The notes: generated by a model not told the origin, from the letters alone. A DNA stretch of 64,000 bases from Bacteroides finegoldii DSM 17565 (GCF_000156195.1 NZ_GG688335.1:956-64955), one strand, 5' to 3'; positions 36,893 to 46,437 are shown, counted from the first letter of the stretch. Made by a program: numbers and translations.

Positions 36893-36956
36893 CCCCAAAA
36901 AAATAAAGTTCTCCTATCCCCAAATATACCCGAAGATATATTTCAGACAGGAGAAC
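36893..36956 (-). terminator. Terminator of the polysaccharide-lyase gene
   Basis: Two-tier hairpin on the minus strand: outer stem 36908-36915 with 36949-36956 (GTTCTCCT/AGGAGAAC), inner stem 36922-36930 with 36935-36943 closing a C(UUCG)G tetraloop. A T-rich tract follows (plus-strand A run at about 36899-36906). It lies 60 bp after the lyase stop. Confidence 0.75.
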
Positions 36957-37015
36957 CACCATAATAGACAAAACAATAGTCTGTCCCTTTCTTATATTGT
37001 TCTTAAAATCCCTCT

Positions 37016-37903
37016 CTAAAGTTTTTTGATAGAGAAATCAGCAAAACGGATTTCCTCGTCACGCAACCGATCTTGCCAACTCCGGTTCTCACCCAAATAA
37101 CGGTAGATACCCCATTTGGGACGAAGTCCGGTACAATCCGTACGCCACATATCCATTTTTTCAGGACCTAGTTTTAAAAGAACTTTTCCATCTTTGATAC
37201 GTGTGATGATCACTTCATAAGAACCGTTCTCACCGAAACAGGCTTTTTCTTCTACCTCTACCCAGTTGCCTAGAAAATCGGCAAGGTCTGTACTAATAAG
37301 GGTAGAAGTGCTTCCACCACGTTTATCATAACGTACCCGCAATTGTTGTCCCCCTTTGCTGTTAGAATAGGCAGTCAGAGTGATAAGAGGAGAACTGACA
37401 TCTGCTGTGCCCGACGAGTTATCAATACCTTTCAACTGGTGAAGATGAGAAAATTTAGTCGTCGTTTGAAACCCTACCGGCAGACAGAATTTCCAACGAA
37501 ATACCATAGCCTCTCCCTTTTGTCCGACAAGACTTTTCGGAGATTTGTTATCCGTCTTTATCTCATTGCGCTGACGGTCAGTAATATTTGTAAGCCCACG
37601 ATCATCATCGATCGTAGCATGAATGAAAAAAGCAAATACATACTTATTCAACTGATTATCATAAACCTGCTGAATATGCTGAAAATGAGCGGTCTTATGT
37701 TCACGTGAAGAATCAGGCGCTTCATGGTTATATCCCGAACGTTTAATCAAGTCATATGTTTTTATACTATTGCCATCAGCAATCAATGTACCATCCACCT
37801 GCTGTTCAGGTTTCGGTTGTTCTTTCTCGTCTATCACTTCCGATGAACTGTTGGAGCAGGCGATAAAAGCAAAAAGGGCTAAAAATAAGATTCCTTTTCT
37901 CAT
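37016..37903 (-). CDS. Jelly-roll polysaccharide-lyase-like lipoprotein
   Basis: Lipoprotein (lipobox C16, FIAC) of 295 residues. The core pattern RNEIKTDNKSPKSL, VFRWKFCLPVGFQ, FSHLHQLKG, PLITLTAYS, then VEVEEKACFGENGSYEV and PKWGIYRYLGENRSW is that of beta-jelly-roll polysaccharide lyases (heparin lyase I / PL20-like group). Arg, Lys and His residues of the RxEIK and HLHQLK strands are the likely uronate-binding and catalytic groups. A uronic-acid polymer is the expected substrate; which one is not readable. It starts 6 bp after the esterase gene and is followed by a terminator. Confidence 0.7.
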   Translation of the reverse strand: MRKGILFLALFAFIACSNSSSEVIDEKEQPKPEQQVDGTLIADGNSIKTYDLIKRSGYNHEAPDSSREHKTAHFQHIQQVYDNQLNKYVFAFFIHATIDDDRGLTNITDRQRNEIKTDNKSPKSLVGQKGEAMVFRWKFCLPVGFQTTTKFSHLHQLKGIDNSSGTADVSSPLITLTAYSNSKGGQQLRVRYDKRGGSTSTLISTDLADFLGNWVEVEEKACFGENGSYEVIITRIKDGKVLLKLGPEKMDMWRTDCTGLRPKWGIYRYLGENRSWQDRLRDEEIRFADFSIKKL

Positions 37904-37909
37904 TTGGAC

Positions 37910-38899
37910 TTATTTAACATGGTCAGTCAGGAAATCTACCGATTTGAAGAAAATTTCTTCCATTTTATCAGAAGTCTTTGAACTGACATTATGGTCATAA
38001 TATTCATATCTCAACAGTTCACAGACTCCCCCTCTTTTCTTTAAAGCCGATGCAAATATCCCGCTCTGCTCACATTCTACCGTAACATCACATGTACCAC
38101 ATACCAACATGGAAGCAGGTACATTCTTTTTTGGAATCAGGTTGACAGGAGATACTTCCCGAAGTACTTTAGGATCCCTGCCACAGAAATATCCAATACG
38201 CTGAGGGTCTTTCGTCTTTTGAATGATAGCCGCCTTTTCCAAATCATAAATACCGGAATAACCAACGAAGGCCTTCGTTCCGGGTACAGTCATTGCAGCT
38301 ACCGCAGCCAAATGAGCACCGGCGGAAGTTCCCAGAAAGCCAAAGCATTCAGGGTTGATATTCAGCTCTGCAGCATGTTCCCGTATATATTTCACAGCAT
38401 CCCAAACATCTTGGATAGAAACTTTCACGGTTGCATCAGATTGCGGAGCCAATGTATAAGATACACGTACACCAGTGATCCCCTTTTGTTTTGCTAAATA
38501 TTGGGATAAAGACCTAGACGAACCGTTATTGCCCCGTGCCCATCCACCACCGTGGAGATAAACTACAAAAGGAGCAGGGTTATCAGTTTCTGCAAAATCA
38601 ACTGTCAGTATCAGCTCATAATCTTTATACTTTTTGTAAACAATGTCTTTTGTAATTACTCCTTTATAATCCTTGCTTTTCAAGCGGTTTGCCTGGTAAG
38701 TATAAGGAGTCATTACATCAGGAATTGTATTCACATCAATAAATTTCGCATATTTCTTTGCATATAGCAACAAATAAGAGCCATCTTCGTTCTGCTTCAT
38801 CTTCATACCATAACGATTGGAAAACTGTTGTGGTTGAGTTTCCTGCGCAAGACAAAGAAACGGCAGCATACACAAATAAAAAAACAATTTCAATTTCAT
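37910..38899 (-). CDS. Secreted alpha/beta-hydrolase carbohydrate esterase
   Basis: 329 residues with a signal peptide (MKLKLFFYLCMLPFLCLA). Oxyanion-hole motif HGGGWARG, nucleophile Ser in GTSAGAHLA, catalytic Asp near CDVTVE and His in YDHNVS. A carbohydrate esterase acting with the lyase encoded 6 bp downstream is the simplest reading. Upstream, 44 bp away, is the alginate-lyase-family fragment; the deletion that cut that gene probably also removed the promoter of this operon, so expression of both intact genes is uncertain. Confidence 0.82.
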   Translation of the reverse strand: MKLKLFFYLCMLPFLCLAQETQPQQFSNRYGMKMKQNEDGSYLLLYAKKYAKFIDVNTIPDVMTPYTYQANRLKSKDYKGVITKDIVYKKYKDYELILTVDFAETDNPAPFVVYLHGGGWARGNNGSSRSLSQYLAKQKGITGVRVSYTLAPQSDATVKVSIQDVWDAVKYIREHAAELNINPECFGFLGTSAGAHLAAVAAMTVPGTKAFVGYSGIYDLEKAAIIQKTKDPQRIGYFCGRDPKVLREVSPVNLIPKKNVPASMLVCGTCDVTVECEQSGIFASALKKRGGVCELLRYEYYDHNVSSKTSDKMEEIFFKSVDFLTDHVK

Positions 38900-38943
38900 G
38901 TTATCACTTAATATCAGGTGAGGATAAATTATGTCTTCTAACT

Positions 38944-39413
38944 CTATTTCTTCTTCAAAATCAGATACGGTATCGTTTCTACATCAGATGTACTGTATTT
39001 CAACCCAATACGCTTTGCCGTATCAATATACTTTTGATTGCCCAATGCTGTTCCTGCTTCATAAAGAAGAATAGCTGCACGAGACTGGTCGAAAGGTTTA
39101 ATTTGTTTGAATTTCCAACTTTCGGGATTCAGATAGTAGGGATATAGATAATCCACTGCCTGTGAAGCCACTTTTCCATTGGGAGCAGGCGTACTCCATA
39201 AATTAATACCAACTTGACTGGTGATTTGATTAGCTTCCATCAAAGCTTCCAAAGCGAAAGTTGAATAATGTAAAGAAAGGGTACGTTTCAACTCTTGGGG
39301 CAATGAGCCATCGTCAGCAATCTGTGTACCCATCTTGGGAAGAATACTTTGTTCAGCCACCTCACGAATACGGTCGGTACGGTCTAAGTAGGCTAATACC
39401 ATCAGATGATTAG
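38944..39413 (-). pseudogene. 3' fragment of an alginate-lyase-family gene
   Basis: The frame HLMVLAYLDRTDRI, then DDGSLPQELKRTLSLHYSTF, GINLW and YPYYLNPESW matches the C-terminal half of the alginate lyase (alpha/alpha barrel) domain. Only about 155 residues remain and there is no signal peptide. The open frame reaches back to a TGA at about 39,418, so the break lies near 39,413. Reading frame and codons otherwise look healthy, which implies a recent 5' deletion. Confidence 0.75.
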
Positions 39414-39424
39414 TTCACTCTTGC

Positions 39425-39648
39425 TTATCATTACTCCTGATATATTAAAATATTATCAAAAATATAAAGTCTGCGCTGTTCCTCAAAAAACAGTCCATGC
39501 AGAACACAGAGAGATGTTACAAAAGATAAAAGATAAAGACAAGGATGGAATGAAAGAGCTGGTACTCCGCCACTTGTCCAACCTGATTGATTTTGCCAAA
39601 TTATCGACCAAAGGAGAGATTCCGGAGTTCGAATACGGGCATATCTAA
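39425..39648 (+). pseudogene. 3' fragment of a GntR/FadR-type (FCD) regulator
   Basis: The plus strand encodes KYYQKYKVCAVPQKTVHAEH, then REMLQKIKDKDKDGMKELVL and RHLSNLIDFAK. The EHREMLQKIKDKD...LRHL pattern is the last helix region of an FCD effector domain. The DNA-binding N-terminus is absent. Regulators of this type often sit beside alginate or uronate genes. Together with the diverging lyase fragment it marks a deletion that took the 5' ends of both genes. The ORF itself begins at 39406, but the first codons probably derive from junction DNA. Confidence 0.6.
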
Positions 39649-39668
39649 AAAGCAAAAGAAAGCAATAA

Positions 39669-39712
39669 AAAAATAATAGAGGAGGACATTTGTCCTCCTC
39701 TATTATTTTTTA
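39669..39712. terminator. Bidirectional terminator
   Basis: A long perfect stem, AATAATAGAGGAGGACA (from 39672) with TGTCCTCCTCTATTATT (to 39707), flanked by A and T runs. It separates the convergent GntR fragment and HU-like gene. Confidence 0.85.
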
Positions 39713-39733
39713 AGTTAACAGCTAGTCTCTCAA

Positions 39734-40219
39734 TTAAGCTGCCGGATCGGGAGCTTCTCCGTGATTACCGTCCGAATTTCCGCCATCGCCAGAATCAGAG
39801 CCACCATTCCCTCCATTTGTTGCCACAACGTCCAATGGTACATATTTTGAGATACTCATCTTATCCAACATCGTTTTTAACTGACTTCCCGGGGTAAAAA
39901 CTATTTTTCTCACTATGATATTACTACTATCGACATCCTTGGCTTCTATACCACTTTTAGCGTTAAAAGTAGGACGAAGTGTACCGAACTCACCTAGCTT
40001 CACCGTTTTTCCCTCATCCATATATCCTTCCAATGAATCAAGCAGCCCGTCTAAGACTAATTTGACCTGACCACGATGAGTACCACAAATCAATGATACA
40101 TTTTTACACAATTTCGAGAAATCAATTACTCCATCGCTCACCGGAGCAGCGACATACTTCTTAGTTTTGGTTTCATCGAAATTAAAGACTCTTTCTTTTA
40201 CTGCATACTGTAATCCCAT
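39734..40219 (-). CDS. HU-like DNA-binding protein with acidic Gly-rich tail
   Basis: 161 residues. The central part (LDGLLDSLEGYMDEGKTVKLGEFGTLRPTF) is the HU/IHF-type fold seen in the Bacteroidetes HU-related family with an extra N-terminal segment, often near capsule or mobile loci. The last 25 residues are rich in Gly, Asn, Ser and Asp (GGNGGSDSGDGGNSDGNHG), an acidic and flexible tail. It should bind DNA with little specificity; the role is not known. It has its own promoter (-7 at 40272-40279). Confidence 0.85.
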   Translation of the reverse strand: MGLQYAVKERVFNFDETKTKKYVAAPVSDGVIDFSKLCKNVSLICGTHRGQVKLVLDGLLDSLEGYMDEGKTVKLGEFGTLRPTFNAKSGIEAKDVDSSNIIVRKIVFTPGSQLKTMLDKMSISKYVPLDVVATNGGNGGSDSGDGGNSDGNHGEAPDPAA

Positions 40220-40271
40220 AATTTTAAGTTTTTAAATTGTTTGATAAAAATGTTGTTTTGTGATCACGATG

Positions 40272-40279
40272 CAAAGATA
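40272..40279 (-). promoter_or_regulatory. -7 element of the HU-like gene
   Basis: TATCTTTG on the minus strand, an exact TAnnTTTG match 53 bp before the start codon. The rest of 40220-40436 shows nothing else. Confidence 0.55.
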
Positions 40280-40436
40280 CAGCAAGGGAAAACCACCGAA
40301 GTGCTTTAATGCTCCTTAACTACCCGTTAATCTAAAAACACTCCTTTGAACACCTGCCTAAAAAAATATTCGCTTTTGCCTAAAAAAAGATATCCATCCT
40401 CCTAAACGCAGATATCTTTTTAGACAAGTATCGTCT

Positions 40437-41309
40437 TATTTGATAAGATAGGTAGCCACTACCGGAACATTACATTTCCGTATACGCAACTCTGGTAAGG
40501 GATTGACTGAAAAACAAACGAGCGAAATATTCAGTCGCTTTAAGATTTTCGAGAGCAGTAACCTGAAGCACGCCGGAAGTACCGGAGTGGGTCTGAACCT
40601 AACCAAAAGCCTGACTGAATTATTAGGTGGAGAAATCACTATAGAAAGTACTTTGGGAGAATATGTAGAATTCAATGTATCCCTGCCGCCTATGTACGTG
40701 AATTCCGAAAAAGAAAGTCAGGCTACAGAAGAAGAGACAGAGGTCAGTGAAATGCTTTTCATTCCTAAGCAGAAAGAAATTACCATACTGATTGTAGAAG
40801 ACGAAAAGAATATCCGGGAACTGTTGAAAGATATTCTGCTTCCCTACTATCAGGTTCGCGAAGCTGCCGATGGAGAAGAGGCGCTGAAAGAAGTAGAACA
40901 AAAGCAACCGGACATCATTATCAGTGATGTGTTAATGCCCAAACTAGATGGCATTACACTGACAGATATATTGAAGTCTGATGAACGGACAGCTCATATT
41001 CCGGTTATTCATATTTCTGCCAAAAACTCTATTGAAGACCAGATCAATGCCTATAATCACGGAACAGATTTGTATATCCCTAAACCTTTCCATCCAAGAC
41101 ATGTGTTGAGTGCGGTAGAGAATATGATTAATAAATACTCTCTGATGAAAGAGTATTTCAAATCCGGCCGTTCCTCTCTTATTGTAAGGGATGGGATCAC
41201 CATGCACAAAGAGGATGAATTATTACTGAACAAGATTATCAAGTTCATTGAAGATAATATCGATGATGAATCCATGAATCCGGAATATTATCAGATTCTT
41301 ACGAGGTAG
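40437..41309 (+). pseudogene. Internal fragment of an HTCS sensor (ATPase end, receiver, linker)
   Basis: From about 40,440 the plus strand reads VATTGTLHFRIRNSGKGL and TEKQTSEIFSRF, the N and G1 boxes of a kinase ATPase domain, then HAGSTGVGLNLTKSL (G2), and a receiver domain with the phospho-acceptor Asp in IIISDVLMPKLDG. It stops in the linker before the AraC domain (NPEYYQILTR then TAG). The periplasmic sensor, most of the kinase and the DNA-binding domain are gone. It is cut at both ends by joints with unrelated sequence. It could at most make a free receiver; more likely it is inert. Confidence 0.85.
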
Positions 41310-41310
41310 C

Positions 41311-42081
41311 TCAAATGAGATATGCGACTAATGGGACAATATCTGCTGTAATGTGATGTTCGAGAGGTCCGGTCAAGGCAAAAGTCGGAGTAGATTCTTC
41401 ACCAGCATCGTCACTTTCCCAAGGAAACATGGCACCCCGGTAACCATGAGTGATAGCACGTTTGCAAGCAGCTGCAAGACGGTTGGTACGGTAGTTCACC
41501 ATAGATTCGGCAATGCCTTGATTGAGCAATAATATAGGAGGATACATCCAAAGTTCCGTATCCCAAAAGATATGCCCGTTGTCCCCCTGTGAAGACAGCC
41601 CCATGGGAGAAATGCTCAATCCGGTACCCTCTCTTCCGAAAGAATAGAGGTTGAACAGGGCGAAACGCACTGCACGTTGAGCATCATCATCACCCTCAAT
41701 ACGAATATCACCTTGCCAAAGTTCATTCCATAGTTGGCAATGGAAAGTCATCAGACGGTCGGCACCCTCGTGGATAGCGTAAGTGATTTGACGTTCAGAC
41801 TCATTGTAAGGATCTACGAAGTCACGCTTGGAACAGATGACACCTGCCAATGCAAAAGAATAGGTTTCTCCTTTTTTCAGAGATACGGTAAAAGATTATT
41901 GAATGGGAAAAGGCTCTTTCCAAGGGAGAAGACCAATGCCGCCATTAGCCATAGGAGCTCCTACGTAATCAGCATGAATATCTGAAGTATGGAGTTGCCA
42001 CAAGTCTTTCTCGGAAGTAACGGCACGCATGGCCGTAAAAGAGCTTATCAATACCAGAATCAGTAAATTTAGTTTTCTCAT
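41311..42081 (-). pseudogene. GH65-family glycosidase/phosphorylase, internally deleted and 3'-truncated
   Basis: From 42081 the minus strand reads a signal peptide and the GH65 N-terminus (LHTSDIHADYVGAPMANGGI, GLLPWKEPFPIQ), then a TAA, then in the same frame SFTVSLKKGETYSFALAGVI and a long middle part with FNLYSFGREGTGLSISPMGL and GHIFWDTELWMYPP, ending near EHHITADIV. The stop sits at the joint of an internal deletion that removed some 150-200 residues; the C-terminal catalytic half is also gone at 41,310-41,335. GH65 enzymes act on alpha-linked glucose disaccharides, so it fits the neighbouring dextran locus. It follows GH31 after 51 bp and once was part of that operon, or had its own weak promoter. 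Confidence 0.85.
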
Positions 42082-42132
42082 GTTTTTCTATGTTGATTTA
42101 CCACATTAAATACGGGGTAAAGATAAGAATAA

Positions 42133-44634
42133 CTATTTGAAAATAATCATAATCTGCTCATCAATACCCTTATCGGGTATGCGCACACTACATACACAGG
42201 TTTCTTTATCCCAACTCCACGCCACAGATTCCGTATCATTCTCTAAATTATCTTCCAAGCGTTCCGTCTTAGCTTTCTTTATTTTCTTTCCTTTGACAGT
42301 AACCTCTTTCGGAACTTTCGCAGAATAAATACGAAACAACAGATTTCTCGGACCGGGGACAGTGTAACCTTTCCCTTCACGGGCAGAGACAATCAATTCA
42401 TATCCATTCGCCAAAGTATTACAAACAATCGGTGTTTTGACAAATTCATCGCGCTGGTACCCTAAGTTTTCTCCTTCATCTTCATAAAGAGTAAAAGCAG
42501 CCTGTGCACCCTCCTGTGCAGGGAAAACTTCAAAAGTTAGTGGATATACCGGTTTCTCATGGGTGTAGTTCATCACCGGCATGGTGGGAATGATAGAACC
42601 TTGCTTCACAAACACAGGAACGAAGGACAAGGGAGCGTCAACCGTAGTCCATTGCTCTCCGGTGTAAACCGTCTTCTTGTTATTATAGTCAATCCATGTA
42701 CCTTCGGGCAAATAGACATTTTTGGTACGAGCGCCTTTCTTCACCACAGGGGCTACCAGTAATTCACGGCCAAACATGAATTGGGCATCCGTAGAAAAAG
42801 TTTCCATATCCATTGGATATTCCAGAAACAGAGGCCGCATGATAGGCAATCCTGTATCATAAGCTTCGCGGGCATAAGTATAGATATAGGGCAACAAACG
42901 ATATTTCAACTCGATAGCTGCCTTTGCGTTCTTTTCCGCTTCCGGTCCGAAAAGCCACGGTTCCACCGGATTATCTCCCTCATGGTGGATACGACTCAAA
43001 GGATTGAATGCACCGAATTGAATCCAACGGGTATAGAGTTCCGCCATAGCCGGATAATCTTCAATGTCTCCACAGTAACCGGTAATGTCACAGGAAGAAA
43101 ACGGTATCAGTCCTAAACCGGCGGAAAGCATTACAGGAATCTGATTGGCTAACTGTCCCCAGCCTTGCAACACATCATCTCCGTTCCCGCTATCACCTGT
43201 CCAACCGAACGTATAACGTTGCAATCCGGCATAAGCAGCACGGGTCATTTGGAACACACGACGGTCCGGATTCCTCTTTTCAAATTGTTCTTTCACCACT
43301 TTATCCCAAGTCAATCCATAGACATTATGGATTTCATCGTGCATACCCAGATAGTGTTTCATGACGAGACGTTCCGTTTGCTCTTCGTTACTCCAGGCAG
43401 GTTCGCCCATGTCCGTCCAGAAGCCGGAGATACCGTCGTCAATCGGTTTCTGCTGATAGGTTCCCCACCAATCGGCTACGGCAGGCAAGGTGAAATCCAC
43501 CACTCCACAGTTACCACCCCAAGGCCAGGGCATATCGTAGCTTTTACCGTTCGTACTGTCCTTTACAAAATAACCCAAACGATCAGCTTCTTCCCATTGC
43601 TTTTTATTAGCTTGTGCAATTACCGGATCTTGAGATACTACTACCTTAAAACCCATCCCTTTCAAATCCGAAAGCATCTTCTTTGGACTCTCATAGTTTC
43701 CTTTGCGCCATTCGAAATCCTGCAGATATTCCGTCCAGCCGATATCCTGATAGATAATATCACAAGGGATTCCACGTTTCCGGTAGCCCTCGGCTATTTC
43801 GCGACTTAGCTTTTCGCTTGTCAGCAGACCGCGGCATTGAGCAAAACCCAGCGCCCATTTCGGTGGCATGATAGGTTTGCCCGTCAGTCCGACGTATTGG
43901 CCGATAATTTCCTTATAGTCCTTGCCGAAAATAAAATAGTAGATCATTTCACCGTTCGGAGCTTCAAAGCTGTAATAGTCGCGACTTTCCGTACCGAACT
44001 TGAATTCCGTTTTGTACGTATTATCAAGAAAAATACCATACCGATAACTGCTCATAAAGAAAGGAATACTCTTGTAGAGCGGATCTTCCACTATACTGTA
44101 ACAGGGTTTGTCACTATTCCACATCTTATAAGATTCGCCACGACGGTCCATCTTTCCTGTCTTTTCTCCCAGTCCGAAAAAATGCTCGTCACGACGGAGC
44201 ACTTTATATTCCGTCTTCTTTGTTCCTTCACTCACATGCCCCTTGTCGGCATAATCACTAAACAGGAGTTTCTGATACTTATCAAATATCTGAAGACTCA
44301 ACGGAGATTTATTTACCCGAATACGCAATTTCGGAGTAAAGATCTCATAACAGGCCGCCTGTTCGTCCACATGGACGGTCCCTACATCTTCCAACTCTTC
44401 ATTAATCACTGCAAAAGAGGCATTCTTCCGTTGCAGCTGTCCATCGGGCGAAAACCAAACTTTGACTACCGAAGGACTACAGAGCTGTAGCTGCAACGCA
44501 GCACTGTCCGTCAGGTGAAAAGTCACCTGACGCCCTTGTTGTGTAAAAGAAGTGCATACCTTTGCGTTATCTGTGGCACAAAGCACAGAGATAGGTAACA
44601 AACAAGCTATCATCCATCCTATTATTCTATTCAT
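42133..44634 (-). CDS. GH31 alpha-glucosidase, PUL B
   Basis: Signal peptide (about 1-20) and 833 residues. GH31 layout: N-terminal beta-sandwich, barrel with PKWALGFAQCRG and DIIYQDIGW, nucleophile D408 in GFWTDMGEPAW, acid/base D481 in WTGDSGNGD, then LMSAG-type and FGPEAEKNAKAAIELKYRLLP segments and C-terminal beta domains. In this setting it should cut the isomalto-oligosaccharides that the GH66 dextranase releases, down to glucose. No lipobox, so periplasmic. It follows the GH66 gene by 39 bp. Confidence 0.94.
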   Translation of the reverse strand: MNRIIGWMIACLLPISVLCATDNAKVCTSFTQQGRQVTFHLTDSAALQLQLCSPSVVKVWFSPDGQLQRKNASFAVINEELEDVGTVHVDEQAACYEIFTPKLRIRVNKSPLSLQIFDKYQKLLFSDYADKGHVSEGTKKTEYKVLRRDEHFFGLGEKTGKMDRRGESYKMWNSDKPCYSIVEDPLYKSIPFFMSSYRYGIFLDNTYKTEFKFGTESRDYYSFEAPNGEMIYYFIFGKDYKEIIGQYVGLTGKPIMPPKWALGFAQCRGLLTSEKLSREIAEGYRKRGIPCDIIYQDIGWTEYLQDFEWRKGNYESPKKMLSDLKGMGFKVVVSQDPVIAQANKKQWEEADRLGYFVKDSTNGKSYDMPWPWGGNCGVVDFTLPAVADWWGTYQQKPIDDGISGFWTDMGEPAWSNEEQTERLVMKHYLGMHDEIHNVYGLTWDKVVKEQFEKRNPDRRVFQMTRAAYAGLQRYTFGWTGDSGNGDDVLQGWGQLANQIPVMLSAGLGLIPFSSCDITGYCGDIEDYPAMAELYTRWIQFGAFNPLSRIHHEGDNPVEPWLFGPEAEKNAKAAIELKYRLLPYIYTYAREAYDTGLPIMRPLFLEYPMDMETFSTDAQFMFGRELLVAPVVKKGARTKNVYLPEGTWIDYNNKKTVYTGEQWTTVDAPLSFVPVFVKQGSIIPTMPVMNYTHEKPVYPLTFEVFPAQEGAQAAFTLYEDEGENLGYQRDEFVKTPIVCNTLANGYELIVSAREGKGYTVPGPRNLLFRIYSAKVPKEVTVKGKKIKKAKTERLEDNLENDTESVAWSWDKETCVCSVRIPDKGIDEQIMIIFK

Positions 44635-44673
44635 ATTCGCACTATCCTCTTATTTATTCCATATCTATCAGCC

Positions 44674-46437
44674 TCATTCATACTCTACTACCAACATTGT
44701 CCAATATTTCAATGACGGAAGTGCTACCTTTATCTCATTTCCTTCCTGAACGAAATCAAGCTCTTGAGAGACTCCGAAACGTGCATCCGGAGAGGCTGCC
44801 CAAACTGTTCTTACCGTCCCCTTTACGCTTACCTTTGTTTGGACCGATTCAATCAAAGAGGGTTCAACCTGCGTCCCATTAGAGTCACACCAATCCAAAT
44901 GTACAGCATTGGTATAATTAAGGAAATGAATCACGTCCCTACGATCAAAGCGTTTCCCGATAGTGGCAATCTGATTACGGACAGGGGGCCATTGATTGAC
45001 GGTCATCTTCCCATCTGTAGAAGAAGCTGTAACTCCATAAAACTCTCCACCATCACGTAAGAGATTCTCATACCCGGTGATAAAATCATAATAAGTCACC
45101 ATTGCTTTCTTCAATTCCCCTTTCATTGCCAAGCTGCTGTTAGGGAAATACTCGGTAGTCAACATATGTTCTCCTAATTCCAGATGCGCACCACCCCATG
45201 CATGGATAGCGGCATTTGCCATTAATACACCAGGGGTATTGAAATAGCCACGCCCTTCACCGCCAAGCTTATAATTCATATAAGCAGCCAATACAGTTTT
45301 CTTTCCGTTCGACCATCGATCGTTGTTTGTGATAATATTTGAAAGGACGCTAAAGCCGTTATCGGTCGGTTTTTCCCACACTTCAGTATAAAGGAAATCT
45401 ACCGGAGAGTTCGCAATCAAGTTTTCTTGACCATATTGTCCCACAGCATTCATCACCAACGACTTTTTCGGTTGAGCTTCTTTCATCGCCTTTATAAACA
45501 CCGGGAAAGTAGCTGCGAGATCAACAGAGTTTCCATTATAATCATATAATTCTCCCCGACCACCTAACTGGTCAATCTGATAGCCGTCAAAATCAAAAAC
45601 TTCATATACGTCGTTATTCTGCTGAGCCATATAGTCTCTCCATTCCTGCAATGCCGGATTCGTCAGATAGATGTTACTTTTGAAAGGAGAACCTAGCGGA
45701 TGATAATCCTTGTTTCCGTGCTTCTTGTCCTTAAACAGGTACCAAGTTTCTTTCACGCCATCATCGGCCGCATCGCTCAAAGCTCCATAAGCAAGATTGT
45801 AGAAAAGAGATTTCATACCCCGTTTATGACCAGCGTCAATGTACCCCTGCACAGTAGAACGATAACAATCGCGATTGATAATATCTTTCCACACATCCAT
45901 CGGAGCAGAAGGCGAACCTGCTAATGGCTTATGGTGTTTGTAATGCCAGTCCTGATACTGCACATAGTTGATATGATGGCGGTTCAGGTTATCCATTACC
46001 TTGTTAATCTCCTTTTCGCTCATTTTGCCATATTCGGAGAGAAATCCGTTGCGCGGAAAGCGTGCAGGGTCGGAAGACACATCAATGGCAATGCTGCTCA
46101 GAACAACCTCTTCGCCATTCTCTACTGTATATAAGTCGACCATATAACCTTTAAAGTCATCTGTCGGCGGATTCCAACTCCATGACTTTCCGGTGAGGGG
46201 AGTTTCGGAAAGCACCTTGTTGAGGTGCTTATAGCGAATGGTCACCTGCCCTTCGGGAAGATTGTTCAAAGAAAGTTGTACCGGTTCTCCCGGCTGATAG
46301 GCGGCTTTATCGGTAGACAGCAGTACGGTGATATAGCCGTCTCCGTAAGTAATAGGATTGTTCGAAGGCTCGTCGTCGATACAACCGGCCAATGAAAAAG
46401 CCAGGATACAAGCCATTATATATTTCGTCAGTTTCAT
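44674..46437 (-). CDS. GH66 dextranase-type lipoprotein, PUL B
   Basis: Surface lipoprotein (C19 in LAGC, followed by acidic IDDEPS) of 587 residues. GH66 marks: INYVQYQDWHYKHHKPL, YIDAGHKRGMKSLFYNLAYG, DFDGYQIDQLGGRG with candidate nucleophile D289, and DFLYTEVWEKP with candidate acid/base E352, then a C-terminal beta domain. GH66 endodextranases cut alpha-1,6 linkages in dextran. This gene is the main reason to call PUL B a dextran locus. Confidence 0.93.
   Translation of the reverse strand: MKLTKYIMACILAFSLAGCIDDEPSNNPITYGDGYITVLLSTDKAAYQPGEPVQLSLNNLPEGQVTIRYKHLNKVLSETPLTGKSWSWNPPTDDFKGYMVDLYTVENGEEVVLSSIAIDVSSDPARFPRNGFLSEYGKMSEKEINKVMDNLNRHHINYVQYQDWHYKHHKPLAGSPSAPMDVWKDIINRDCYRSTVQGYIDAGHKRGMKSLFYNLAYGALSDAADDGVKETWYLFKDKKHGNKDYHPLGSPFKSNIYLTNPALQEWRDYMAQQNNDVYEVFDFDGYQIDQLGGRGELYDYNGNSVDLAATFPVFIKAMKEAQPKKSLVMNAVGQYGQENLIANSPVDFLYTEVWEKPTDNGFSVLSNIITNNDRWSNGKKTVLAAYMNYKLGGEGRGYFNTPGVLMANAAIHAWGGAHLELGEHMLTTEYFPNSSLAMKGELKKAMVTYYDFITGYENLLRDGGEFYGVTASSTDGKMTVNQWPPVRNQIATIGKRFDRRDVIHFLNYTNAVHLDWCDSNGTQVEPSLIESVQTKVSVKGTVRTVWAASPDARFGVSQELDFVQEGNEIKVALPSLKYWTMLVVEYE

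Noticed and set aside
43165..44490. Two plus-strand ORFs of over 200 codons inside the GH31 gene
   Set aside because: Antisense shadows of an enzyme with intact catalytic motifs.
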